Shown here one piece after another: positions 1 to 6,850 of a stretch of DNA of 8,594 nucleotides (positions are counted from its first letter, which is position 1; the number at the start of each line of letters is the position of its first letter). The translations under genes were made by a program, and so were the position numbers. The notes beneath the pieces were generated by a model. The model was not told the DNA's origin. It did no database searches and was given only the letters and a program-made list of their open reading frames with translations. Source of the DNA: Candidatus Rokuibacteriota bacterium (GTDB lineage: Bacteria; Methylomirabilota; Methylomirabilia; Rokubacteriales; CSP1-6); NCBI GenBank assembly GCA_016206385.1, contig JACQRS010000085.1:1-8594 (forward strand), read 5' to 3'.

Positions 1-160
1 CTCGCAGGTGGCGCCGCCGGACCAGGCCGGGATGATGCCTCAGCATGTCCGCGACGTGGCGCGCCACGCGGAGTCGGCACGTCCGATCCTCAGCTTCTCT
101 TCCATTTTGGACGCAATCAGGAGACGGATCCGCCCCGGCGGTCCGTCGAAGGAGCGATGA
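1..160 (+). CDS. 3' end of an upstream gene, possibly CheW-like (partial)
   Basis: The reading frame starting at base 2 is open from the window edge to a TGA at 158-160, giving about 52 C-terminal residues. The tail contains VRDVARHAESARPILSF followed by SSILDAIRRRI and a basic, Gly/Pro-containing end. The stop lies 3 nt before the receptor start, and the AAGGAG that probably serves the receptor lies inside this gene's last codons, so the two are likely co-transcribed and translationally coupled. The pattern 'VRxVAR...PIL...ILDAI' loosely recalls the last strand and helix of CheW proteins, and a CheW gene next to a receptor and CheA would be normal. The match is weak and the fragment short; it could equally be the end of a CheR or an unrelated protein. 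That an upstream coding region ends here is better supported than its identity. Confidence 0.5.
   Translation, partial: SQVAPPDQAGMMPQHVRDVARHAESARPILSFSSILDAIRRRIRPGGPSKER
149..154 (+). promoter_or_regulatory. Ribosome binding site for the chemoreceptor gene
   Basis: AAGGAG is a strong Shine-Dalgarno match, 9 nt before the ATG at 164. It sits within the final codons of the upstream reading frame. It supports the 164 start, which also places the first membrane helix directly at the N-terminus. Confidence 0.7.
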
Positions 161-163
161 CCG

Positions 164-1636
164 ATGTCCCGAAACCTGACGTTTGGACTGAAGATCGGCC
201 TCGGCTTTGCGGCGACCGTCGCGGTCGCCTTCATGATCGGCATCCTGGCCGTGTACACCCTTAAGAGCGTCGTGGCCAGCAAGGATCGCGTGATCGAGGT
301 CGACTCCCAGCTCCTGACCGGGGCGGAGCGACTGCGCGCCGCCGTGGAGCAGAAGATTGCCGCCGCCCGTGGCTACTTTATGTCACCGCAAGAGACGTAC
401 CTCGAGGATATGCGCCAGGCGCGCAGTGAATTCACGGACGAAATGGGCCGGCTGAAACAGCTTGTCTACACGGAGGAAGGTAAGCGCGCGCTCGACGCCA
501 TCCAGATGGCGGAGGCGGACCACCAGGCCGCCATCGACCGGCTCGTCTCCCTGCGCCAAAACAGCACGAACCTGGAGACGATGGCCCGGATGTTCAGCGA
601 GCAGGTGACCCCGAAGCGGGTGGTCCTGAATCACGAGGTGGAGAAGTTCGTCGAGCGCGAGCAACGGCTCCTCGAGGACGCGAAGCGCGCTTCGACCAGC
701 ACGGCCACCCTGGCCATCAACCTGGTGATCGCGATGGCCAGCGGGGCGGTCCTTCTCGCGTCAACCCTGGCGTTCTTTCTGACGAGATCCCTCGCGCGGC
801 AGATCGGGACCGCGGTCGGGCAGGTGCAGAGTTCTTCCGCGGAGCTGCAGGCCGCGGCCAGCCAGCAGGCGAGCGGGGCCAAGGAGCAGGCCTCCGCGAT
901 GAGCGAGATCTCCACCACCATCAGCGAGCTCCTGGCGACGTCCCGGCAGATCGCCGAGAGCGCGCAGCGCGTGGCGCACATCGCCGAGGAAACGGCCGGC
1001 GCCGCGCGCAAGGGCGAAGGGACCGTGGAGAAAACGCACGGGTCGATCACCGGGATCCGGCGGCAGGCGGATCTCGTCGTGAGCCACATGCTCGACCTCG
1101 GGAAGAAGTCGCAGCAGATCGGAGCGGTCCTGGAGATCGTCTCGGAGCTGGCGGAGCAGACGAACATCCTCGCCGTCAACGCCACGATCGAGGCGGCCGG
1201 GGCCGGCGAGGCCGGCAAGCGCTTCGCCATCGTGGCGGACGAGATCCGCAAGCTGGCCGACCGCGTCGCGGGATCGGCGAAGGAGATCCGCGGGCTCATC
1301 GAGGACGTGCGCAGCGCCGTGAACACCACCGTCATGGCCACCGAGACCGGCTCCAAGACCGTGGACGACGGCTCCAAGCAGTTCGCCGAGGTCACCGCGG
1401 TGTTCAAGCAGATCGCCTCGCTGCTCACCACGACGACAGAGGCTGCGCGCGAGATCGGGCTCAGCACCAAGCAGCAGGCGACAGCCGTCGAGCAGGTCAA
1501 CGTCGCGATCTCGAACGTCGCGCAGGCGACCAGGGAGACGGAGACCAGCTCGAGTCAGACGCTGCAGACCGCCTCGCAGCTCACGGGTCTGTCGCGTGAC
1601 TTGCTGCGCCTGATCCAATCACAGGCGGCAGCCTAG
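164..1636 (+). CDS. Methyl-accepting chemotaxis protein (HAMP-less membrane receptor)
   Basis: This is a 490-residue transmembrane chemoreceptor that would sense a signal outside the membrane and control CheA kinase activity. A first membrane helix lies at about residues 11-33. A roughly 150-residue, helix-rich extracytoplasmic region follows (34-180; it contains AAARGYFMSPQETYL), resembling 4HB_MCP or CHASE3 sensors. A second membrane helix spans about 184-206. The cytoplasmic part is a long coiled coil with the conserved hairpin at about 328-365: SELAEQTNILAVNATIEAA, then GAGEAGKRFAIVADEIRKLA. Likely methylation pairs are E241-Q242, Q437-Q438 and E443-Q444 (inferred from position and small flanking residues). 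No recognisable HAMP lies between TM2 and the signalling helices: only about 34 residues separate residue 206 from E241. The C-terminus ends QSQAAA, with no NWETF-type CheR/CheB tether. Identity as an MCP is certain; the ligand is unknown. Confidence 0.97.
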   Translation: MSRNLTFGLKIGLGFAATVAVAFMIGILAVYTLKSVVASKDRVIEVDSQLLTGAERLRAAVEQKIAAARGYFMSPQETYLEDMRQARSEFTDEMGRLKQLVYTEEGKRALDAIQMAEADHQAAIDRLVSLRQNSTNLETMARMFSEQVTPKRVVLNHEVEKFVEREQRLLEDAKRASTSTATLAINLVIAMASGAVLLASTLAFFLTRSLARQIGTAVGQVQSSSAELQAAASQQASGAKEQASAMSEISTTISELLATSRQIAESAQRVAHIAEETAGAARKGEGTVEKTHGSITGIRRQADLVVSHMLDLGKKSQQIGAVLEIVSELAEQTNILAVNATIEAAGAGEAGKRFAIVADEIRKLADRVAGSAKEIRGLIEDVRSAVNTTVMATETGSKTVDDGSKQFAEVTAVFKQIASLLTTTTEAAREIGLSTKQQATAVEQVNVAISNVAQATRETETSSSQTLQTASQLTGLSRDLLRLIQSQAAA

Positions 1637-1637
1637 G

Positions 1638-3695
1638 ATGACACGGGATCCCTACAAGTACTTCCGCGTCGAGGCCCGCGATCTTATCGAGACGCTCGGC
1701 CAGGGCCTTCTCGAGCTGGAGAAGGGACCGCCACCCTCCGGCCTCGTCCCCAGGCTCCTCCGCATGGCCCACACGCTCAAGGGCGCGGCGCGCGTGGTGC
1801 GCCTGCCCGACATCGCGGAGATGGCGCATGCCATCGAGGGCGCGCTCGCGCCCCTGCGCGAGAGCACGCAGCAAGCCCGGCCCCAGCAGGTCGATGCCAT
1901 CCTGAAGCTCGTCGATTCCATTGGCGCGCGCGTGGACCAGCTCGCTCCGGCGGACGAAGCCGAATCGCAAGGCCAGCCGCGACCCGTGTCGGAAGAGCCG
2001 CTCCAGACCGTCCGCGCGGACATCGCGGAGATGGATTTCCTGCTCGATGGGATCTCAGCGGCCAGCGTGCAGCTCGGGTCGATGCGACACGGCCTCGCGG
2101 TAATCGAGCGGGCGCGGCATCTCGCCGATCTATTGGGGGAGCATCTGGCCTGGCCCCGGGCGACGGACGCGTACCGGTCGGGCCAGGACGTCTCGCCCAA
2201 GGCTCGGTCTCTCGCCGAGGAGCTGCGGGCCGTCGTCGCGGGGCTGGAACGGAACCTGGTGAGCGGCGTCGAGCATATCGAGCGGGAGATGCGTCAGGTC
2301 CGCGACACCGCCGAGCGACTGCGGCTCCTTCCGGCGAGCGTGTTGTTCGCGTCGCTCGAACGGACAAGCAGGGACGCCGCCCAGGCCCTGGGGAAGCGGG
2401 TGAGCTTCGAGGCGAGGGGAGGCGACGTCCGTCTTGACGCCCACGTCCTCGGAGCCATCCAGGGCGCGCTCATCCAGGCGGTCCGCAACGCGGTGGCCCA
2501 CGGGATCGAGTCCGAGCCGGAGAGGACGAACGCGGGCAAGCCGCCCGTCGGACGCGTGGTCCTCGACGTCCTGCGCCGCGGGCGGCGGGTGGTGTTCCAG
2601 TGCCAGGACGACGGGCGCGGCATCGATGTCGAGGCCGTCCGTCGGGTGGCAGAGAGCAAGGGGTTGCTCGCGGTCGGGACGGCGCCGCTGTCGCCGGACG
2701 CGATGCTCCAGCTCCTGCTCAAGGGAGGACTCACGACGTCGGGCGTGGTGACGGAGGTGTCCGGCCGTGGAATCGGACTCGACGTGGTGCGCGAGGCGGC
2801 GACGCGCCTGGGTGGCGACCTCGCCCTGCGCACGGAAGCGGGCCGGGGAACCATCCTCGAGCTGATTGTCCCGGTCTCCCTGTCGTCCCTGGAGGCCCTG
2901 CTCGTGGACTGCTCGGGCGTGGCCGCGGCGGTTCCGCTCGACGCCGTGCGCCGGACGCTGCGAGTCCGCGCCGAGGAGATCCTGCGGACGGCGCAGGGAG
3001 ATTCGATCCTGTACGACGGCAAGACCATTCCCTTCCTGCCGCTGTCCCGGCCTCTCGCTCCGGACGCCCGGCCCGCGGCTCAGGCCCGGCCATGGTCGGT
3101 GATCGTGGTGGACAGCGGGCCGGCGCTCGTGGCGCTCGGCGTCGACCGGCTCTTCGGAACAACGACGGTCGTCCTGCGGCCACTTCCCGTGCTCGCTGCC
3201 GCGACCCCGCTCGTCGCCGGCGTCTGGCTCGATGCCGACGGGAACCCGCAGGTCCTGGTCGATCCCGAAGGACTGCGCTCGGCCGCCCTCCGTCACGAGG
3301 GCACCGTCTCGGCGCCCGAGGCCGCGCCCCGCCTGCCCGTTCTCGTCGTGGACGACTCGCTCACCACCCGCATGCTGGAGCAGAGCATTCTCGAAACCGC
3401 GGGATTCGAAGTGGACCTCGCCGTGTCAGGCGAGGAGGCCCTCGAGAAGGCGCGGCGCCAGCGGTACCGGATCTTCATCGTCGACGTGGAAATGCCCGGC
3501 ATGGACGGATTCACATTCGTCGAACGCACCCGCGCCGACCCGGCGCTCCGGGAAATCCCCGCCATCCTGGTGACGTCGCGCAGCGCCCCGGAGGACTTCC
3601 GGCACGGTGAGGAGATCGGCGCGGGTGCCTACATCACCAAGGGTGAGTTCGACCAGGTCCACCTGCTCGAGACGATCCGGAGGCTCGCGGGATAG
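1638..3695 (+). CDS. cheA: Hybrid chemotaxis histidine kinase CheA with C-terminal receiver (FrzE/WspE-like)
   Basis: This 685-residue kinase would autophosphorylate under receptor control and pass phosphate to receivers, including its own. Domains in order: an HPt/P1 domain at about 1-100 with phospho-accepting H45 in AHTLKGAARVV; a long P3 dimerisation region at about 120-235 ending in RLRLLPASVLFASLERTSRD; a P4 ATPase at about 240-410 with N box RNAVAHGIE (N284, H288), G1 box DDGRGID (324-330) and G2 box SGRGIGLDVV (375-384); a P5 CheW-like domain at about 415-560; and a receiver at about 568-685 with D572/D573, phospho-acceptor D616 in VDVEMPGMDG, T646 and K668. There is no obvious P2 domain. 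The ATG lies 1 nt after the receptor stop with no convincing Shine-Dalgarno, suggesting translational coupling. The HPt-P3-P4-P5-REC order is that of FrzE and WspE, whose fused receiver can act as an output or a phosphate sink. Function is secure; its preferred target is not. Confidence 0.97.
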   Translation: MTRDPYKYFRVEARDLIETLGQGLLELEKGPPPSGLVPRLLRMAHTLKGAARVVRLPDIAEMAHAIEGALAPLRESTQQARPQQVDAILKLVDSIGARVDQLAPADEAESQGQPRPVSEEPLQTVRADIAEMDFLLDGISAASVQLGSMRHGLAVIERARHLADLLGEHLAWPRATDAYRSGQDVSPKARSLAEELRAVVAGLERNLVSGVEHIEREMRQVRDTAERLRLLPASVLFASLERTSRDAAQALGKRVSFEARGGDVRLDAHVLGAIQGALIQAVRNAVAHGIESEPERTNAGKPPVGRVVLDVLRRGRRVVFQCQDDGRGIDVEAVRRVAESKGLLAVGTAPLSPDAMLQLLLKGGLTTSGVVTEVSGRGIGLDVVREAATRLGGDLALRTEAGRGTILELIVPVSLSSLEALLVDCSGVAAAVPLDAVRRTLRVRAEEILRTAQGDSILYDGKTIPFLPLSRPLAPDARPAAQARPWSVIVVDSGPALVALGVDRLFGTTTVVLRPLPVLAAATPLVAGVWLDADGNPQVLVDPEGLRSAALRHEGTVSAPEAAPRLPVLVVDDSLTTRMLEQSILETAGFEVDLAVSGEEALEKARRQRYRIFIVDVEMPGMDGFTFVERTRADPALREIPAILVTSRSAPEDFRHGEEIGAGAYITKGEFDQVHLLETIRRLAG

Positions 3696-3698
3696 CCC

Positions 3699-4772
3699 AT
3701 GGCGAAGATTCGCGTGCTCGTCGTCGAGGATTCCCTGACCGTCCGCAGGCGTCTCTGCGACGTTCTCACGGCCGACCCCGAGATCGAGGTCGCGGGCGAG
3801 GCCGGAGACGGCCGGCGCGGCATCGAGCTCTGCCGCGACGTCCGGCCCGACGTCGTCACGCTCGACATGATGCTGCCGGTGATGAGCGGTCTGGCCGCGA
3901 CCGAATACATCATGGCCCACTGCCCCACTCCCATCCTGATCGTGTCGTCGTCGACCAACCGCGGCGAACTGTTCAAGACCTACGAAGCGCTCGCGGCGGG
4001 AGCGGTCGAGGTGCTCGAGAAGCCGACGGGGGCCGAGCCGGACGGACAGTGGGAAAAACGATTGATCTCCACCATCAAGCTCGTCTCCAGGATCAGGGTC
4101 ATCACGCATCCTCGCGCGCGTCTCGGAACGCTCGGCCGCCCGGGCCCCGCTTCGATCGTTGCTCCGGTGATGGTTCCGGCGGCGACCCAGCCCCGCGTCG
4201 TGGCGGTGGGCGCCTCGACGGGCGGTCCGGCCGCCATCATTGAGATCCTGCGGGCCCTGCCTTCGGTGTACCCGCTGCCGATCCTCCTCGTCCTGCACAT
4301 CGGAGAACCGTTCGGGTCGGCTTTCGCTGACTGGCTTGATGGGCAGACCCCGCACCCCGTGGCTTTCGCCCGTGATGGCGAGCCTCTCACCGGCGCACGG
4401 GGTCGGGTCGTCATGGCCCCGCCCGAACGGCACCTTATCGTGCGCGGGGAGAAGCTCTTCCTCACGTCGGACCCCGAGCGCCATTCCTGCCGTCCCTCCG
4501 TGGACGTCCTGTTCTCGTCCCTCGCCAGGGAATGGGGCCCGGCGGTCGCCGCGTGCCTGTTGACGGGAATGGGACGGGACGGCGCCGACGGCCTCCTTGA
4601 GATCAGGAGAGCCGGCGGCTTCACCATCGCCCAGGACGAGGCCACCTCGGTCGTTTACGGGATGCCGCGGGAGGCGATGCTTCTGGGCGCTGCCCAGCAC
4701 GTTCTCTCTCTGGGTGACATCGGACCCACCCTTGTCTCCCTGGTGGCGGCTTTCTCGGAGCGCAGCAGATGA
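3699..4772 (+). CDS. cheB: Chemotaxis response regulator protein-glutamate methylesterase CheB
   Basis: This 357-residue cytoplasmic enzyme removes methyl groups from (and may deamidate) receptor glutamate/glutamine sites, giving adaptation. The N-terminal receiver (about 1-120) has E10/D11, phospho-acceptor D56 in TLDMMLPVMSG, S83-S84 at the switch position and K108 in EKP. A linker of about 45 residues rich in Pro, Ala and Arg precedes the methylesterase domain (about 165-350). The catalytic triad is recognisable: S173 in GASTGGP, H200 in VLHIGEPFG and D294 in LTGMGRDGADG; the spacing agrees with the family (Ser164, His190, Asp286 in the enteric enzyme). The residues after the histidine differ from the usual HMPPGFT. 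The ATG is 3 nt after the cheA stop; a GGAGG at 3679-3683 lies rather far upstream (15 nt). The gene overlaps the next one by 4 nt (ATGA). No partner methyltransferase CheR is present in the window; it may be encoded just outside. Confidence 0.97.
   Translation: MAKIRVLVVEDSLTVRRRLCDVLTADPEIEVAGEAGDGRRGIELCRDVRPDVVTLDMMLPVMSGLAATEYIMAHCPTPILIVSSSTNRGELFKTYEALAAGAVEVLEKPTGAEPDGQWEKRLISTIKLVSRIRVITHPRARLGTLGRPGPASIVAPVMVPAATQPRVVAVGASTGGPAAIIEILRALPSVYPLPILLVLHIGEPFGSAFADWLDGQTPHPVAFARDGEPLTGARGRVVMAPPERHLIVRGEKLFLTSDPERHSCRPSVDVLFSSLAREWGPAVAACLLTGMGRDGADGLLEIRRAGGFTIAQDEATSVVYGMPREAMLLGAAQHVLSLGDIGPTLVSLVAAFSERSR
4757..4760 (+). promoter_or_regulatory. Ribosome binding site for the triple-receiver kinase
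   Basis: GGAG lies 8 nt before the ATG at 4769, inside the last codons of cheB. Together with the ATGA stop/start overlap it supports the 4769 start and coupled translation with cheB. The resulting protein begins directly with the first beta strand of a receiver (MNEAVLIVDDS), as expected. Confidence 0.65.
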
Positions 4773-6850
4773 ACGAGGCGGTGCTCATCGTCGATGACAG
4801 CCTGACGGTCCGGATGGATTTGGCCGAAGCCTTCTCGGCAGCGGGCTTCCGGCCGCTCCCCTGCGGGACCGCCGGGGAAGCCCGCGAGGTCCTGGCGCGC
4901 GAGCGGGTGGCGATCATCATCCTCGACGTTCTTCTGCCCGACGCCGACGGCATCGAGTTCTTCCAGGAAGTGCGGACCTCTCCTTCCGCCGCCGCGGCGC
5001 CCGTCCTGCTTCTCTCGACGGAAGCCGAGGTCCACGATCGGATCCGGGGCCTCTCAAGCGGCGCCGACGAGTACATCGGAAAGCCCTACGACCCGAATTA
5101 CGTGGTCTCGAGGGCGAGAGAACTCGTGCGGCAGAGGCCCGCTCCCCCCGGTAACGGGAAGGCGACGGTCCTGGTCATCGATGACAGTCCGACCGTCCGC
5201 GAGCAGCTGAAGCAAGCCCTCGCGGCGCAGGGTTACGACGTCGCGGTCGCGGCGACCGGTGAAGATGGCCTCCGGATCGCCGCGGACACGAGGCCGAACG
5301 CCATCCTGCTGGACGCCATGCTGCCGGGCATCGACGGGGCGACCGTCGTGCGCCAACTGCGCCTCGACGCCGCTCTCAGGCGCACCCCCTGCCTGCTCAT
5401 GACCGCCTCCGAGGAGCAGGAGATGGAGCTGCAGGCGCTCGAGGCGGGGGCCGACGGCTTCGTGCGCAAGCAGGAGAACCTTTCGGTCATTCTCGCCCGT
5501 CTCAGCGCCGTGCTTCGCAGCGCCGGGCAGGAATCCGGAGAACCCGGCCCCGCGAGCCTCCTCGGGCCGAAGAAGATCCTCGCCGTCGACGACAGCCAGA
5601 CCTACCTACATGAGCTGGCGTCGGCGTTGCGGGGAGAAGGGTACGACGTAGTCCTCGCCCGCTCCGGGGAAGAGGCCATCCAGCACCTCGCCGTCCAGCC
5701 CGTGGACTGCGTCCTGCTCGACCTCCTCATGCCGGGCCTGGGCGGGCAGGAGACCTGCCGACGGATCAAGTCGTCCACGGCGCTGCGCGACATCCCGCTC
5801 ATCATGCTGACGGCCCTGGAGGACCGCGAGGCGATGATCGAAGGTCTGGCGGCCGGCGCCGACGACTACATCGCCAAGTCGAGCGATTTCCAGGTTCTCA
5901 AGGCGAGGGTGCGGGCTCAGATCCGGCGGCGCCAGTTCGAGGACGAAAACCGGCGCATGCGCGAACAGCTCCTGCGAACTGAGGTGGAAGCGGCCGAGGC
6001 ACGGGCGGCGCGGGAGATTGCCGAAACCCGGGCTGTCCTTCTCGAGGAGCTGAGGTGCAAGAACAAGGAGCTGGAGGCGTTCTGCTACTCCGTGTCCCAT
6101 GACCTGCGCGCTCCGCTGCGCAGCATCCACGGCTTCAGCCGAGCCCTGCTGGAAGACTGCGGCGATAGCCTCAGCGACAACGGCAAGGACTCGCTCCACC
6201 GGATCGTCGCGGCGAGCACCCGCATGGGCCAGCTCATCGACGGGCTTCTGAACCTGTCCCGCGTGACACGCGCGGAGATCCGGAGCGAGAGCATCGATTT
6301 GAGCTCCATCGCCGGCGAGATCACCGCCGAGCTCCGTCAGCACGAAAGCGACCGCAAGGTGGAGTGCGTCATCGCCGAGAACGCGGTGACCGAGGGCGAC
6401 CCGACCCTCCTCCGCCTGGTGCTGCAGAACTTGCTGGGGAACGCGTGGAAATTCACGGGCAAGCAGCAGCGCGCCAGGATCGAGTTCGGGATCACCGAGG
6501 AATCGGGCGAGAAGGTCTACTTCGTCCGCGACAACGGGGCGGGGTTCGACATGTCCTACGCGGACAAACTGTTCGGCGCGTTCCAGCGCCTGCACGGCGA
6601 GCAAGAGTTCCCTGGCATCGGGATCGGCCTGGCCACAGTTCAGCGCATCGTGGACCGGCATGGCGGCCGCGTCTGGGGCATTGGCGCCGCAGGGCAGGGC
6701 GCGACTATCTATTTCACTCTGGGGAACGGAGGAGGGTATGGATGCCAAGAGGGTCATTCTGCTGGTCGAAGACAACCCCGACGACGAGGCCCTGACTCTG
6801 AGGGCCCTCAAAAGGAACAACATTCTCAACGAAGTGGTAGTGACCCGTGA
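4769..6850 (+). CDS. Triple-receiver histidine kinase (REC-REC-REC-HisKA-HATPase)
   Basis: This 693-residue soluble protein has three N-terminal receivers and a complete kinase core, without membrane segments or PAS/GAF sensor. REC1 (about 1-125): D9/D10, phospho-acceptor D53, S83, K105-P106. REC2 (about 132-252): D138/D139, D182, T212, K234. REC3 (about 268-390): D274/D275, D318, T348, K370. REC2 and REC3 have K-Q and K-S where K-P is usual. A charged coiled-coil helix (about 390-440) leads to HisKA with H444 in SVSHDLRAPLRSI, then HATPase with N554/N558 in NLLGNAWKFTG, G1 DNGAGFD (588-594), LFGAFQRLH and G2 GIGIGL (616-621). The kinase core resembles phytochrome-type kinases (Cph1-like), which often partner small Rcp1-type regulators, as encoded next. 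All three receivers look phosphorylatable, so input is probably phosphate from CheA or another kinase (inference). The family-like sequence ends near L651; the last 42 residues are an Arg/Gly/Gln-rich tail overlapping the next gene. Confidence 0.94.
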   Translation: MNEAVLIVDDSLTVRMDLAEAFSAAGFRPLPCGTAGEAREVLARERVAIIILDVLLPDADGIEFFQEVRTSPSAAAAPVLLLSTEAEVHDRIRGLSSGADEYIGKPYDPNYVVSRARELVRQRPAPPGNGKATVLVIDDSPTVREQLKQALAAQGYDVAVAATGEDGLRIAADTRPNAILLDAMLPGIDGATVVRQLRLDAALRRTPCLLMTASEEQEMELQALEAGADGFVRKQENLSVILARLSAVLRSAGQESGEPGPASLLGPKKILAVDDSQTYLHELASALRGEGYDVVLARSGEEAIQHLAVQPVDCVLLDLLMPGLGGQETCRRIKSSTALRDIPLIMLTALEDREAMIEGLAAGADDYIAKSSDFQVLKARVRAQIRRRQFEDENRRMREQLLRTEVEAAEARAAREIAETRAVLLEELRCKNKELEAFCYSVSHDLRAPLRSIHGFSRALLEDCGDSLSDNGKDSLHRIVAASTRMGQLIDGLLNLSRVTRAEIRSESIDLSSIAGEITAELRQHESDRKVECVIAENAVTEGDPTLLRLVLQNLLGNAWKFTGKQQRARIEFGITEESGEKVYFVRDNGAGFDMSYADKLFGAFQRLHGEQEFPGIGIGLATVQRIVDRHGGRVWGIGAAGQGATIYFTLGNGGGYGCQEGHSAGRRQPRRRGPDSEGPQKEQHSQRSGSDP
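6728..6732 (+). promoter_or_regulatory. Ribosome binding site deciding the start of the small response regulator
   Basis: GGAGG lies 5 nt before the ATG at 6738, within a purine run at 6728-6736. The same frame also has an upstream ATG at 6660, but the residues from there to 6737 would add a non-receiver leader, while MDAKRVILLVEDN from 6738 starts exactly at the first receiver strand. The 6738 start is therefore preferred. Confidence 0.75.
6738..6850 (+). other. 113-nt out-of-frame overlap between kinase 3' end and response regulator 5' end
   Basis: The kinase frame stays open for 113 nt after the response regulator ATG, in a different frame. The regulator reading is clearly conserved here (VEDNPDDEALTLRALKRNN). 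The kinase reading is low-complexity and basic (QPRRRGPDSEGPQKEQ) and looks non-homologous. The simplest reading is that the kinase originally stopped near 6722-6745 and lost its stop, or that there is a sequence error near there. The TAT codon at 6737-6739 in the kinase frame is one substitution from a stop codon. Confidence 0.75.

Noticed and set aside
2600..3610. Plus-strand open frame of 336 codons inside cheA
   Set aside because: It is out of frame with the conserved ATPase, CheW-like and receiver motifs; its translation is Arg/Gly/Pro-rich low-complexity sequence.
3696..3698. Internal promoter before cheB
   Set aside because: Only 3 nt separate cheA and cheB, and no convincing -35/-10 pair is visible in the end of cheA; coupled translation is the simpler explanation.
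3426..4700. Long minus-strand open frame (424 codons) opposite cheA and cheB
   Set aside because: It is antisense to strongly conserved receiver and methylesterase sequence; its translation is Arg/Gly/His-rich without domains. Such frames are common opposite high-GC3 genes.
6660..6737. Upstream ATG (6660) as start of the small response regulator
   Set aside because: It would add 26 residues that are an out-of-frame reading of the kinase's last conserved segment; the ATG at 6738 has a GGAGG 5 nt upstream and begins exactly at the receiver fold.
6364..6795. Plus-strand open frame of 143 codons overlapping the kinase ATPase region
   Set aside because: It lies in the third frame across conserved ATPase boxes and has an Arg/Pro-rich translation without motifs.
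5606..6829. Long minus-strand open frame (407 codons) opposite the triple-receiver kinase
   Set aside because: It mirrors the conserved HisKA-HATPase on the plus strand and shows no recognisable motifs; it is a composition shadow.
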